NCBI RefSeq assembly: GCF_001931755.2
Contig: NZ_CP015510.2
Location: forward strand, 1,488,001 to 1,552,000
Length of the DNA: 64,000 nucleotides
Direction of reading: 5' to 3'
Origin: Wolbachia endosymbiont of Folsomia candida
GTDB lineage: Bacteria; Pseudomonadota; Alphaproteobacteria; Rickettsiales; Anaplasmataceae
The notes below the pieces were generated by a model. That model was not told where the DNA came from. It saw nothing but the letters and a program-made list of their open reading frames with translations, and did not search any database. Both the position numbers and the translations under genes were made by a program. Shown here piece after piece: positions 51,833 through 61,350 of this stretch (positions within the stretch are counted from its first letter, which is position 1; every line of letters begins with the position of its first letter).

Positions 51833-54622
51833 CTAATGTTTTTTAAGCTTTATACTAGACTGTGCTGCAACTAATTTTGCAATTGGCACTCTGTAAGGTG
51901 AGCATGAGACGTAATCTAAACCTGATTCAATAAAAAACTTTATAGATTCTGGATCCGCACCATGCTCTCCACATATACCAAGCTTAATTTCTTTTCGTGT
52001 TTTTTTACCTCTTTCAATCGCTATTTTTATTAACTCACCAACTCCTTCAGTGTCCAGTGCTTCAAATGGATCATTTTCAAATATGTTGTTTGCCTTGTAG
52101 GAATCAAGAAAATTAACTGAATCGTCTCTCGAAAGCCCCATAGTTGTTTGTGTTAAATCATTAGTGCCAAAACTAAAAAATTCTGCATATTTTGCTAACT
52201 TATCAGCAATTAATGCTGCTCGTGGTAGCTCTATCATAGTTCCAATTGAGTAAGTCTTATCTGCATACCCCATATCTGGTGCCATTCCAGCATGTGACGT
52301 TGGAATCTGCATCTGTAAGATGACAGAGGCTTCTTTTTTAGCTAGCTCACATATCAGGACGAATTCTTTTTCGTTCATTATGAAAGGAATCATGATTTCA
52401 GGTTTTATTTTCACATTTTTTTCCTTTTTTAGCTCCTCTGCAGCACTTAGTATTGCTCTGATTTGCATGCTATATATTTCAGGGTGAGAAATAGCAAGTC
52501 TACAACCTCTATGACCAAGCATCGGATTTTTTTCCGATAACTGCGCTATTTTACTTTCCACTGACTCAACTGATTTATTCAGCGATTTAGCAATTTTTTC
52601 TATAGTTGATTGATTATTAGGCAAAAATTCATGTAACGGGGGATCAAGCAAGCGTATGGTAACTTCTCTACCCTCCATTATAGAAAATATTTCTTTGAAA
52701 TCAGACTTTTGCATCTCTTCCAGTCTATTTAATGCGCTCGCTCTCTCATTTTCGTCATCAGCTATTATTAATTTCTGAATGAATTCAATTCTATCACTAG
52801 CAAAAAACATATGTTCTGTGCGGCACAAACCTATACCTTCTGCACCAAATTCTTTGGCAATTTTTGCATCTTTTGGAGTATCAGCGTTTGCTCTCACTTT
52901 GATTGTTTTTATTCCATCTATCCAATTCATCACTGTTTTAAATTCATTCGACAATTGAGGCAAAACAGTAGGAAGAATGCCGAGCATAACCTCACCTGTG
53001 CTGCCGTTGATGGTAATTGGATCACCTTTATTTACTTTTGTTTCTCCAAGTAGAAAAAAAGTTCCATTCTTATCTATAGAAAGCCCGCTTACACTGCAAA
53101 TACATGGCTTACCCATTCCTCTTGTAACAACAGCAGCATGTGATGTCATTCCTCCCCTTGCTGTTACTATACCATTTGCAGCATTCATCCCATTAATGTC
53201 CTCAGGGCTAGTTTCTGACCTCACTAAAATTACTTTTTCACCCTGCTCTGCAGATTTTTCAGCATCACTTGCACTAAACACTACATACCCAGAAGCAACC
53301 CCTGGAGAAGCAGGCAGCCCCTTCCCTATTATTTTTTGATCACCCTTAATATCAAGGATTGGGTGCAATAAATGATCAAAAGTTTTTGGGTCGATTCTTA
53401 GTATTCCTTCCTCTTTTGTAATTGTTCCATCATTCACCATATCAACTACTATGCGAATAGCGGCCTCAGCAGTACGCTTACCTGACCTGGTCTGCAAAAT
53501 CCATAATTTGCCGTCCTGAACAGTAAATTCTATATCCTGCATGTCTTTATAATGCCCTTCAAGTTTTTCACATACCTCGCATAGCTCTCTATAAACACTA
53601 GGCATTAGTTTTTCCATAGTGTTTTTTTGATCTCCATCAATTTGCATAGGAGTATAAACTCCAGAGACCACATCTTCACCTTGAGCATTGACCAAAAATT
53701 CACCGAAACACTTCTTTTCTCCAGTTGAAGGATTCCGTGTAAATATCACGCCAGTTGCAGAATTGTCGTTTAAATTACCAAAAACCATTGATTGTATGTT
53801 CACTGCAGTCCCAAGATCTTCAGAAATATTATGTATTCTTCTATAAGAAATAGCTCTGTCATTTTTCCAAGATGCAAACACTGCATTTACCGAGCTTAAT
53901 AACTGCTCCTCAACATTTTGTGGAAAATGTCTTTCCGTTTTTTCATGTACTATCTTTTTAAAATCGTTAACTATTCTTTTTAAAGTGTCAACGTCAAGCT
54001 CAGCTAAACTTTGCACTCCATTTTTGCGTTGCTCATTGTCAATAACACTTTGAAATAAATTGTGGCTCAGCTGTAACACAACATTGGAATACATAGCAAT
54101 AAAGCGGCAATAGCTATCATAAGCAAAGCGTTCACCACTTTTTTTCGCAAGCTGAGTAACAGTTTCATCATTTAGACCAACATTTAAAATAGTGTCAAGC
54201 ATACCAGGCATTGAATTGACACTACCGGAGCGTATGGAAACTAACAAAGGATTACTTGAGTCACCGAATTTACAACCGATGTCGTTTTCGAGCATTGTCA
54301 TATGCTTTTTGATTTCACCACATATGTCATTCCAGCGCGTGACGCTGGAATCTACATTCTTTTCTGGATCCGAGTAGTCAGCTACTTGGATGACACTGGG
54401 TTTTACCGGAATGACATGAGATTCTACTGGGATGACAGAAGACCCACTATCTTGATAATAGACTTTACAAGCAGCAGTGGAAATTGTGAAACCAGGTGGA
54501 ACAGGAATGCCAACATTACACATCTCTGCTAAATTCGCCCCCTTTCCTCCAAGCAGATTTTTCATTTCTGCATTTCCTTCACATCTTTTCTTGCTAAAGT
54601 AATATATTAATTTTTCTTCCAT
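51833..54622 (-). CDS. ppdK: Pyruvate, phosphate dikinase
   Basis: A 929-residue enzyme interconverting pyruvate, ATP and phosphate with phosphoenolpyruvate, AMP and pyrophosphate. Domains in order are the ATP-grasp (LLGGKGANLAEM near the N-terminus, SIRSGSVNSMPGM), the phosphohistidine domain (TARGGMTSHAAVVTRGMGKPC) and the PEP/pyruvate barrel (GLCRTEHMFF, FFSFGTNDLTQTTMG, LGICGEHGADP). ATG 54622 has aggaa 6 bases upstream; the frame is open to 54673. Two palindromic DNA repeats are translated in frame as extra loops: about residues 60-98 (HVIPVKPSVIQVADYSD region) and PTSHAGMAPD near the barrel. The pyrophosphatase at 60761 would pull the reaction. Confidence 0.96.
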   Translation of the reverse strand: MEEKLIYYFSKKRCEGNAEMKNLLGGKGANLAEMCNVGIPVPPGFTISTAACKVYYQDSGSSVIPVESHVIPVKPSVIQVADYSDPEKNVDSSVTRWNDICGEIKKHMTMLENDIGCKFGDSSNPLLVSIRSGSVNSMPGMLDTILNVGLNDETVTQLAKKSGERFAYDSYCRFIAMYSNVVLQLSHNLFQSVIDNEQRKNGVQSLAELDVDTLKRIVNDFKKIVHEKTERHFPQNVEEQLLSSVNAVFASWKNDRAISYRRIHNISEDLGTAVNIQSMVFGNLNDNSATGVIFTRNPSTGEKKCFGEFLVNAQGEDVVSGVYTPMQIDGDQKNTMEKLMPSVYRELCEVCEKLEGHYKDMQDIEFTVQDGKLWILQTRSGKRTAEAAIRIVVDMVNDGTITKEEGILRIDPKTFDHLLHPILDIKGDQKIIGKGLPASPGVASGYVVFSASDAEKSAEQGEKVILVRSETSPEDINGMNAANGIVTARGGMTSHAAVVTRGMGKPCICSVSGLSIDKNGTFFLLGETKVNKGDPITINGSTGEVMLGILPTVLPQLSNEFKTVMNWIDGIKTIKVRANADTPKDAKIAKEFGAEGIGLCRTEHMFFASDRIEFIQKLIIADDENERASALNRLEEMQKSDFKEIFSIMEGREVTIRLLDPPLHEFLPNNQSTIEKIAKSLNKSVESVESKIAQLSEKNPMLGHRGCRLAISHPEIYSMQIRAILSAAEELKKEKNVKIKPEIMIPFIMNEKEFVLICELAKKEASVILQMQIPTSHAGMAPDMGYADKTYSIGTMIELPRAALIADKLAKYAEFFSFGTNDLTQTTMGLSRDDSVNFLDSYKANNIFENDPFEALDTEGVGELIKIAIERGKKTRKEIKLGICGEHGADPESIKFFIESGLDYVSCSPYRVPIAKLVAAQSSIKLKKH
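52284..52306. repeat. Decayed palindromic repeat inside ppdK
   Basis: attccagc / gttggaat arms (one mismatch) with the usual tgtgac centre, followed by gatgacag at 52320. It codes in frame for the IPTSHAGMAPD stretch, where other PPDKs have a shorter link before IGTMIELPRA. Confidence 0.55.
54326..54450. repeat. Cluster of palindromic repeats inserted in frame in ppdK
   Basis: Three palindromic units stand in a row. attccagcg-cgtga-cgctggaat (54329-54351) is perfect, atccgagtag-tcag-ctacttggat (54368-54391) has one mismatch, and a third half-palindrome series of gaatgacat and gggatgacag units follows. The whole unit adds roughly 35-40 codons near the ppdK N-terminus without breaking the frame. 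Confidence 0.8.
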
Positions 54623-54919
54623 TATTTCCTGCTCTTTCTTTATAAACATACTGTACGATTTCGATGTTATCAATAGACCTTTTTAGGATAATTCACTTTA
54701 TAAAATGTGACAACAATATCTTAAAACAACTGTAGCTAAAGCAATCCACCTGTGAGTTGAATTCATGTGTTAATATATACATCGTATAGTATAATAAAAA
54801 TAATTCTTTGCATAAAAACTTCAATAAAAAGCTATAGACTTAAATGATTTATTGATTATATATAGGAGAATATTTGTTAATCCAAATGTTATTTTTATTA
54901 ATTAATTTGAGGAGTCGAG

Positions 54920-56239
54920 ATGGCTGTTATAACTACTACTAATAATGATTTATCACTTTCAAAGGGTGCAACAACACCTAAGAGTGATGTTACTTCCAAC
55001 CGTAGGTCTACTAGCACACAAAGTTCAATAAACACTTCTGCTACAGTTGAAGGTGCAATAGAAAAAGGACAAAATTGGGTTATGGAGACTACGCTAGAAC
55101 GAAACAAGAAGTTAAGTAACTTATACAGCTCAATCAGGGCATATGGAGTACTGGTTAGTGTGTCTCGATCTAAAGGTTCTGTACATTTCAATGTTACAGA
55201 GAATCACACTACTAAACGGCTTTTTTCCATATACCAGAGTAATGGTGAAATACTTATTTTCAATGAAAATGGTGAGCCAATAGATAGATTAACTAAAAAA
55301 GATGAAAAACATGAACAATGGAAGCAAACATTTGAAAAAGCACGTAAGCTAGAACCAAATAAACTGTACACCGGTAAAGAGTTCTTACACTCAATTATCC
55401 CTACTTTAGGTAAAGTTTTAAATCCTAGGATCGATGATAAACATGAACAAAAAGGACAAGGTCGTTGGGCTGATGCTTTTCTTCCTAATGGAGAGTTTAT
55501 AAATAAGTATTTTCCAGGATTGAGCAATATTTTCACTACAACCCCTAGTACAGAAACAACTTCCAACGAAAGTGTGAGTACTGTTGGTACAACAACAGAG
55601 TCATTTGAAGGAATTGATTATACAACAAAAGAAGTTCCCCATTATACTGATGAAAAGCAAATTGCAGATGGAGCATTTGACATTGGGAATGGAACAGATA
55701 CATGGAAGAGTGGATTAGTAAACGGAACTAGGGGAAACAGTCGTGTACTCAATGAAACCGACGTAGAAGAACCAACTGCAGTACCAGCTATCTCAAAAGG
55801 AACAATTCTTGGTGGAACAGTGTTTTTAGCATTAACAGGACTAACAGGAGGAATATTAGGACCAATAGTACTAGGAATAGGAGCAAAAATAGTTTATAAT
55901 CATTATAAAAAAACAGGTCAATATGATCTTCAGAGAGCAGAAAAGAAAGCTGGGCTTGAGCCACTTCTTTCTCAAAGTACCAATCAGGCAGGACCTCCAA
56001 AACCACAAAGATCAGAACAAAATGGATCTCCAGAATTACGAAGACCTTGGTGCGTACTCACTATACCAGAATCGCATAATGTTAGAGGTGGTCTTACATC
56101 AGATTCAATGAGTACTTCCAAGGAAATACAGCCACAAGATCAAGCAGAAAACCCAAGCGATCCTAGCAGCTCACCATCTGGATCTATTACAGATTTACGT
56201 GCTGGTAGTAGTACTATCCAAAAAAAATGGGTACAGTGA
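54920..56239 (+). CDS. Hypothetical protein with central membrane hairpin, candidate secreted protein
   Basis: A 439-residue protein; ATG 54920 with a gaggag site 6 bases upstream. The N-terminus is Ser/Thr-rich and disordered-looking, residues 40-190 form a mixed charged domain (MVESLK-type helices are absent; TLERNKKLSNLYSSIRAYG is the clearest helix), and residues about 293-332 are a Gly-rich hydrophobic hairpin (GTILGGTVFLALTGLTGGIL). The C-terminus is Pro/Ser/Gln-rich. No family is recognised and there is no Sec signal. The build (disordered ends, hairpin) is like other Wolbachia candidate effectors, which is inference. Confidence 0.8.
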   Translation: MAVITTTNNDLSLSKGATTPKSDVTSNRRSTSTQSSINTSATVEGAIEKGQNWVMETTLERNKKLSNLYSSIRAYGVLVSVSRSKGSVHFNVTENHTTKRLFSIYQSNGEILIFNENGEPIDRLTKKDEKHEQWKQTFEKARKLEPNKLYTGKEFLHSIIPTLGKVLNPRIDDKHEQKGQGRWADAFLPNGEFINKYFPGLSNIFTTTPSTETTSNESVSTVGTTTESFEGIDYTTKEVPHYTDEKQIADGAFDIGNGTDTWKSGLVNGTRGNSRVLNETDVEEPTAVPAISKGTILGGTVFLALTGLTGGILGPIVLGIGAKIVYNHYKKTGQYDLQRAEKKAGLEPLLSQSTNQAGPPKPQRSEQNGSPELRRPWCVLTIPESHNVRGGLTSDSMSTSKEIQPQDQAENPSDPSSSPSGSITDLRAGSSTIQKKWVQ

Positions 56240-56271
56240 GAGTAAATTAATTTAGGATTATTCACCAAAAA

Positions 56272-56292
56272 CCCCGCTACTTGTTAGCGGGG
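56272..56292. terminator. Strong hairpin downstream of the 439-residue protein gene
   Basis: A perfect 8-bp stem ccccgcta / tagcgggg has loop cttgt. On the + strand it is not followed by a T run; on the minus strand it is followed by ttttt. It lies 33 bases after the stop of the + strand gene, so it may be a terminator that works without a U tract, or a bidirectional or repeat-derived hairpin. Confidence 0.45.
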
Positions 56293-56361
56293 CGACCTGC
56301 TAATTAATAATATCTTCACTATTCTATGGAATAGGTACATCAGCATTTATAAGTTTTTACT

Positions 56362-57165
56362 GTGTTATTACGTATATCAGTTTGTATTATAATCCTATTA
56401 AACTTTTCTCATCTTTATGCTGATGAAAATTTGAAGATACAAAAAACCTTTAATAACATTGCTAAGCATATCAAAACTGATAAAAAGTATGAAGATGATG
56501 GTATTGTTGAGAAAAAAAGTAGTAAGTTTAACATCAGAATTGCACAAAATTCCGACAAGAATTTTGATATACATTCTACTTTAAAAAAGGCAAAAGGTTA
56601 TTTTGAATCAGGGGACAGTAAAACAGCCATTTCTCTTCTTAATCAAATTACTACAAAATTTCCTTATCATAAAAATGCTTTAATTGGATTGGGAAATATT
56701 TATTACACCAATAAAGAATACAAAAAAGCTACAGATATATATGTGAGACTACTAAAAGAATATCCTGATAACCCTTATATATTAGAAAATTTTCTGACAA
56801 TAATTTCACAATATGATCATGATCTTGCATTGGAAGAAATGTTGAAATTGTATGATACGCATAAAAATTACGCTCCTTTATTGGCAAATTTAGGTTTAAT
56901 CTATATGGAACAGAAGGATTTTGTGAAAGCTAAGGAATATATGGTAAATGCGGTTTCTCTTGATCAAAACAACGTTTTTTACACATACAATCTAGCTATT
57001 ATTTTAGATAGATTATCAGACTTGAAAAATGCTGAAGCGCTTTATACAAAATTACTAAATATGTCTACAGCTTTAAAGAGTGTAAGTGGAAAAATACCTG
57101 TGCACAAAGTAGAAGCAAGACTAAAGTTCATAAAACTCCATAGCGCACGTTCAACTGCTTCATAA
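56362..57165 (+). CDS. TPR-repeat protein, exported
   Basis: A 267-residue protein with a signal peptide (RISVCIIILLNFSHLYADE; GTG start at 56362, cleavage after the YA). From about residue 68 on come tandem tetratricopeptide repeats: TLKKAKGYFESGDSKTAISL, ALIGLGNIYYTNKEYKKATD, PLLANLGLIYMEQKDFVKAK, FYTYNLAIILDRLSDLKNAE. TPRs form a protein-binding superhelix. The protein is probably periplasmic; its partner is unknown. Confidence 0.85.
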   Translation: MLLRISVCIIILLNFSHLYADENLKIQKTFNNIAKHIKTDKKYEDDGIVEKKSSKFNIRIAQNSDKNFDIHSTLKKAKGYFESGDSKTAISLLNQITTKFPYHKNALIGLGNIYYTNKEYKKATDIYVRLLKEYPDNPYILENFLTIISQYDHDLALEEMLKLYDTHKNYAPLLANLGLIYMEQKDFVKAKEYMVNAVSLDQNNVFYTYNLAIILDRLSDLKNAEALYTKLLNMSTALKSVSGKIPVHKVEARLKFIKLHSARSTAS

Positions 57166-57347
57166 AAGCTAACTGGCAAGCTAAACAATAAGATAGCAGA
57201 AGCTAAGACCTGCAAGAGCTTATTTTCAAGGCAATTGACATTGGTTATGCAAGTGGTCTATTAAACCAATTCTGAAAAACAGACATATTATTAATTACTT
57301 TACTACTTTATACTAAAATAGATATTTTACTTATAGGAAAAATAATC

Positions 57348-57533
57348 ATGAAAAATATAGAAATTGATAATAATAACACCAACACCAATAATGTTAATAC
57401 TGGTACTTATAGCAATTTTGGATGTAAAACACAGTGTTTAAATAAATTGGCGCTTGGGCAGTCTGAATTTGATGAATGTATATCTAGGTGTGATAAGGCA
57501 GAAGTATATTCTTACTCTACGGATATTTTATAA
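57348..57533 (+). CDS. Small twin-CX3C protein
   Basis: A 61-residue protein with an Asn/Thr-rich head and two CX3C pairs: Cys26/Cys30 (GCKTQC) and Cys44/Cys48 (ECISRC), 13 residues apart. ATG 57348 follows ataggaaaaataatc. The twin CX3C spacing is like that of small mitochondrial Tim chaperones and other disulfide-linked helical hairpins. There is no signal peptide. I do not recognise a bacterial family. Confidence 0.6.
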   Translation: MKNIEIDNNNTNTNNVNTGTYSNFGCKTQCLNKLALGQSEFDECISRCDKAEVYSYSTDIL

Positions 57534-57588
57534 AGAGTATAAAAAGAAAAGGAATTAGCAACGATTAAGAGTGTTTGTATAGGATTAC

Positions 57589-58683
57589 TTATTGATAAAA
57601 TTGAGGATTTAGTTTGAAATCTCTCTCATTTGCCTTGATTGCTAGCAGTAGCCCTATGCATATTAAACTTGCGGACGTTGTGCTACCTCCATAGGAGAGA
57701 AATGGTAGTGGGTCACCTATTACTGGTAAAAGTCCTATTGTCATTCCGATATTTATGAAGAAGTGAGCACCAAAAAAAGCGAAAACTCCGATAGAAACCA
57801 ACTTGGAAAAATAATTTTTTGACCTATAAGCGATAGAGAATATTATAGCAAGCAGTGTAGTGTAGAGAAAAATTAAAGCCATACTACCTAAAAATCCCCA
57901 TTCTTCACTCAGAACAGCAAAAGCAAAATCTGTGTGCTTTTCTGGTAAAAATCCAAGTTGAGACTGACTTCCATTAACAAAACCCTTACCAAACATCCCG
58001 CCAGAACCAATTGCTATTTGAGATTGCTGTGCATTGTAACCTATACCAAGTGGATCCACTGATGAATCTAAAAATGACAATATTCTTTGCTTGTGATAAG
58101 AACGTAAAAAAGGCCAAATAGCTGGTACTGAAAAGATGCCAAGCGTTCCACAAATTACTAAATGAGATCTTTTTATTATTGCAGTAAATATAATTGATGC
58201 TCCTACAAATAGCATTATTATAGCTGTACCTAAATTAGGCTGCTTTAACACTAAGAGCACAGGCAAGAAAATAATTATGAGCGCTTTAAGCAATTTTTTA
58301 AACTCCATCATTTTATATACGCTTTGCTTATCAAAATAACAAGCAAGTGCAAGTATTAAGCCGACTTTTGCAAATTCTGATGGTTGTAAGTTAATTGATC
58401 CTATTCTTATCCACCTTGTTGCGCCCATTATGTGCATACCGAAAAAGTTCACAAATAGTAATAAAATGATCGATGCTGTATAAAAAAAGTAAGCGTGCTT
58501 TTGATAAAAATCTAGCTCTATAAATGACATAATTATAGCTAATATGAAAAAGGCGGAAAATATGACTAATTGATGTACCGCAAGTGGTACCCATTTTCCT
58601 CCAGCAGAAGAGTATTGAACAGCTATGCCAATAGAAAACAAGGCAATCACATTGATAATTAGTAGCCAATAAATTCTTTTCAA
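57589..58683 (-). CDS. rodA: Rod-shape protein RodA (SEDS glycosyltransferase)
   Basis: A 364-residue protein with about ten membrane helices, of the RodA/FtsW/SpoVE family that polymerises lipid II. Signatures are GATRWIRIGSINLQPSEFAKVG, GYNAQQSQIAIGSGGMFGKG, LPEKHTDFAFAVLSEEWGF and the C-terminal GLLPVIGDPLPFLSYGGS. With glmU and the amidase it shows that a minimal peptidoglycan pathway is kept. Confidence 0.96.
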   Translation of the reverse strand: MKRIYWLLIINVIALFSIGIAVQYSSAGGKWVPLAVHQLVIFSAFFILAIIMSFIELDFYQKHAYFFYTASIILLLFVNFFGMHIMGATRWIRIGSINLQPSEFAKVGLILALACYFDKQSVYKMMEFKKLLKALIIIFLPVLLVLKQPNLGTAIIMLFVGASIIFTAIIKRSHLVICGTLGIFSVPAIWPFLRSYHKQRILSFLDSSVDPLGIGYNAQQSQIAIGSGGMFGKGFVNGSQSQLGFLPEKHTDFAFAVLSEEWGFLGSMALIFLYTTLLAIIFSIAYRSKNYFSKLVSIGVFAFFGAHFFINIGMTIGLLPVIGDPLPFLSYGGSTTSASLICIGLLLAIKANERDFKLNPQFYQ

Positions 58684-58722
58684 TCTATTTACAGTAAATA
58701 TTTCTTTATTATATAATTTTAC

Positions 58723-60324
58723 TTATGGTCGACCACAAGAAACATCTTTTTTCACGATTGAAGGTTGTGGTGATTGTAATGTCGTTGATGGTCTCCTATT
58801 AACATTAAAACGTGCTCCGCAGGATGATGTTCTAGGTCTAAAATCATATTTATCTTCCTCTTCTACATTTGATGTTGGAACAGAATTCGCATGAGTTATT
58901 GGCACATGCAAAGTTGATGAAGGTCGTTTGCTGCTTTTCGAGTGTATTGTTTCTGGCATAGTTGATGATGATGGTCCTTCTATGCTTTCCGAATATGTTA
59001 TTTCTGGTATTGTGAATGGTAGTACTTCACTATTCTTCCTATTGGCTTTGTACTGCATGATTCGTGGTATACAAGATACTCTTCTGTGCTCATCGCAGCT
59101 CTGCTCTATATTTGTAAGCACTATAGTAGATGTTGTTTGTTTGATACGACATGACTCTTCTTCTAATAGACTTTTAATATCTAACAAACTGTCTGCTATT
59201 AATTTACTGTCAATTTCTGACAATTCTTTTAGCTCTTTTTGACTCTCTTGCAAACTATTCTCCAATCTTGTTATTACTTCGTTGTGCTCAATATTTTTCA
59301 ATATGTTGTATAGTTTTTCTATCTTTATTTTGCATTTTTCTATATCTTCACCTTGCAGGTCATACTCTTTTTTACAACGGGATGATTGATAATGTAAATA
59401 TAGTGCAATGGGAAGAAGGATCGTGGAAGCTGAAGAGGGTGCTACAGCTACAAACTTGAGTATGCTAACAGCTTTTTCAGAAAGCAAAACTAAATTGTGG
59501 TATTCATGACCTAATGTAAAAACACCACCTGCTCCACTAAGTCCTACAGTACTTAGATTACACCTTTTGGAAAGATTTTCTTTTCTTTTTGCTGATTTAC
59601 CAGAATTTTCAAGTTTTAATTTTGCTTCTGCTTTTTTTTTGCTGTAATGCTCAATAAATAAAGCTATTAATTTTTTATCTCCACATCTTGTGATATCGTC
59701 ATAGATACTGTTACCGTCATTATCTGTTATTTCAGTATCTATATTTGGAATATTCAAAAGTTTTTCTACTATACCATAATAATTAACACTTTTAGATGGG
59801 TCCTTCATACCCTCTATATATGCCAAAATAGCAATATGCAAAGGTGTTCTTCCTTGCTCATCTGGTACATTAATGAACGCACCCAAATACTCAACAATAA
59901 TCTGTACGGATTTTAGATGTCTATTATTAATATTTATCAGATGTTTATTCTCAACAGCTAAATGCAGAGGGTTTTTGCCTTGTTTGTTTTTCTCCATGAC
60001 ATTCACAATCCTTACCGGCCCTATTACTGGATACAAATCTATCTGTGAGAATGCTGTAGCTATAACATTACTATGGATAAATTCAGCAGCTACATGTATA
60101 GGTGTGTTACCATCACTATTTCTTTCTGTAAGCAAGAATGTGTTTTCACGAAAAAACTCACTCACTTTCTCGAAATCTTCTTCTGATAAAAGCTTTTGTG
60201 CAAGAACTGTATGAAGTAATGTGTCTCCTTGACCACCTATTGCAGTACTTGGATCCACTCTTTTAAATTTCCTTTGAAGCGCACTACTGCTTATACTTAC
60301 ACCATGTTTTTCATTTCTAAACAT
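58723..60324 (-). CDS. Ankyrin-repeat protein with membrane segment and coiled-coil
   Basis: A 533-residue protein. Ankyrin repeats span about residues 33-225: GDTLLHTVLAQKLLSEEDFE, NSDGNTPIHVAAEFIHSNVI, NKQGKNPLHLAVENKHLINI, DEQGRTPLHIAILAYIEG. Next come a Lys-rich stretch, a hydrophobic region near 265-310 (SASTILLPIALYLHY), a coiled-coil (LENSLQESQKELKELSEIDS) and a disordered Ser/Pro/Arg end. Ankyrin proteins of Wolbachia are candidate host-directed effectors. Confidence 0.9.
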   Translation of the reverse strand: MFRNEKHGVSISSSALQRKFKRVDPSTAIGGQGDTLLHTVLAQKLLSEEDFEKVSEFFRENTFLLTERNSDGNTPIHVAAEFIHSNVIATAFSQIDLYPVIGPVRIVNVMEKNKQGKNPLHLAVENKHLININNRHLKSVQIIVEYLGAFINVPDEQGRTPLHIAILAYIEGMKDPSKSVNYYGIVEKLLNIPNIDTEITDNDGNSIYDDITRCGDKKLIALFIEHYSKKKAEAKLKLENSGKSAKRKENLSKRCNLSTVGLSGAGGVFTLGHEYHNLVLLSEKAVSILKFVAVAPSSASTILLPIALYLHYQSSRCKKEYDLQGEDIEKCKIKIEKLYNILKNIEHNEVITRLENSLQESQKELKELSEIDSKLIADSLLDIKSLLEEESCRIKQTTSTIVLTNIEQSCDEHRRVSCIPRIMQYKANRKNSEVLPFTIPEITYSESIEGPSSSTMPETIHSKSSKRPSSTLHVPITHANSVPTSNVEEEDKYDFRPRTSSCGARFNVNRRPSTTLQSPQPSIVKKDVSCGRP

Positions 60325-60567
60325 AATCTCTACCTATTTACATAATATATTAACTAGAATATTATGTAAAAGTGAAGAATCCATTAAGATAATTTCCAAT
60401 AGAAAGATCTCACCTATATCTTTTGTTGTTTTTAAACTAAGAATTTGGATTGCAAGATTAGATAGGTGTATTTAATGCACTATCACAACTTTATTATTGC
60501 CTTTGCAACATATTTAATCTACTGACTTTTCCTGCTTTTGTAAGTTAGCATACTTTTTACAATAGTG

Positions 60568-60658
60568 CGGAAGGAGAGGGATTCGAACCCTCGATACGAC
60601 TTTTCAATCGTATAACGGTTTAGCAAACCGCCGCCTTCAGCCGCTCGGCCACCCTTCC
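60568..60658 (-). tRNA. tRNA-Ser (GCT)
   Basis: A 91-base tRNA on the minus strand with the long variable arm of serine tRNAs (tatacgattgaaaagtcgta). Acceptor stem GGAAGGG/TCCTTCC with discriminator G; anticodon stem gcggt/accgt enclosing ttGCTaa. CCA is not encoded. The remainder of the stretch 60325-60760 shows no other feature. Confidence 0.96.
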
Positions 60659-60760
60659 AATTTTAACTTACCTAAAATATAATAATTTAATAATACCAAG
60701 AGCTTTGCAACCTGTCTAATGCTTTTTAACAGGAAGCGTTGATTATCTCTTTTAACAAGC

Positions 60761-61261
60761 CTACTCAACAAAGATGATTTTCTTTGCCTCTTCAGCACTA
60801 ACCCACTCTCCAACTGCTACTGTTTTTCCTTTCTCCAAGTCTTTATAGTGCGAAAAGAAATGAGCAATTTTATCAAGCAAATTTTTAGGTAAATCAGAGT
60901 AGTTTTTTATATTATCATAATAGTGATCAACACTGGAAATAGGCACAGCTAATATTTTTTCATCTTTTCCCTTTTCATCTTTAGTGAACAATGCTCCTAT
61001 TGGGCGCACCGATATTAAAACACTAGGCGCTAAAGGAAATTGAGTTAATACAAGAACATCAACAGGGTCGCCATCATCTGCATTGGTATTTGGTATAAAT
61101 CCGTAATTGCAAGGGTAAGTCATTGAGGCAGATAAAAACCTGTCAACTTGTAATAATCCGAATTCTTTATTGAACTCATACTTTACTGGCTCGGAATTTG
61201 CACTTATTTCAATTACCACATTTACTGCATCTGGTGTTGACGTTATTTTACTTAAATCCAT
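60761..61261 (-). CDS. ppa: Inorganic pyrophosphatase
   Basis: A 166-residue family I pyrophosphatase. The active-site signature DDGDPVDVLVLTQFPL, the preceding TYPCNYGFIPNT and the VPISSVDHYYDNIKNYSDLP region are present. It removes pyrophosphate from biosynthesis and from the ppdK reaction. Length is typical. Confidence 0.97.
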   Translation of the reverse strand: MDLSKITSTPDAVNVVIEISANSEPVKYEFNKEFGLLQVDRFLSASMTYPCNYGFIPNTNADDGDPVDVLVLTQFPLAPSVLISVRPIGALFTKDEKGKDEKILAVPISSVDHYYDNIKNYSDLPKNLLDKIAHFFSHYKDLEKGKTVAVGEWVSAEEAKKIIFVE

Positions 61262-61350
61262 AAATCACCTATTTGATAAGAGTACATATTATACAATACA
61301 TACTTCCACATTGCCACATTTATAGCTAATATTATTTACTTTAAAAAGTT

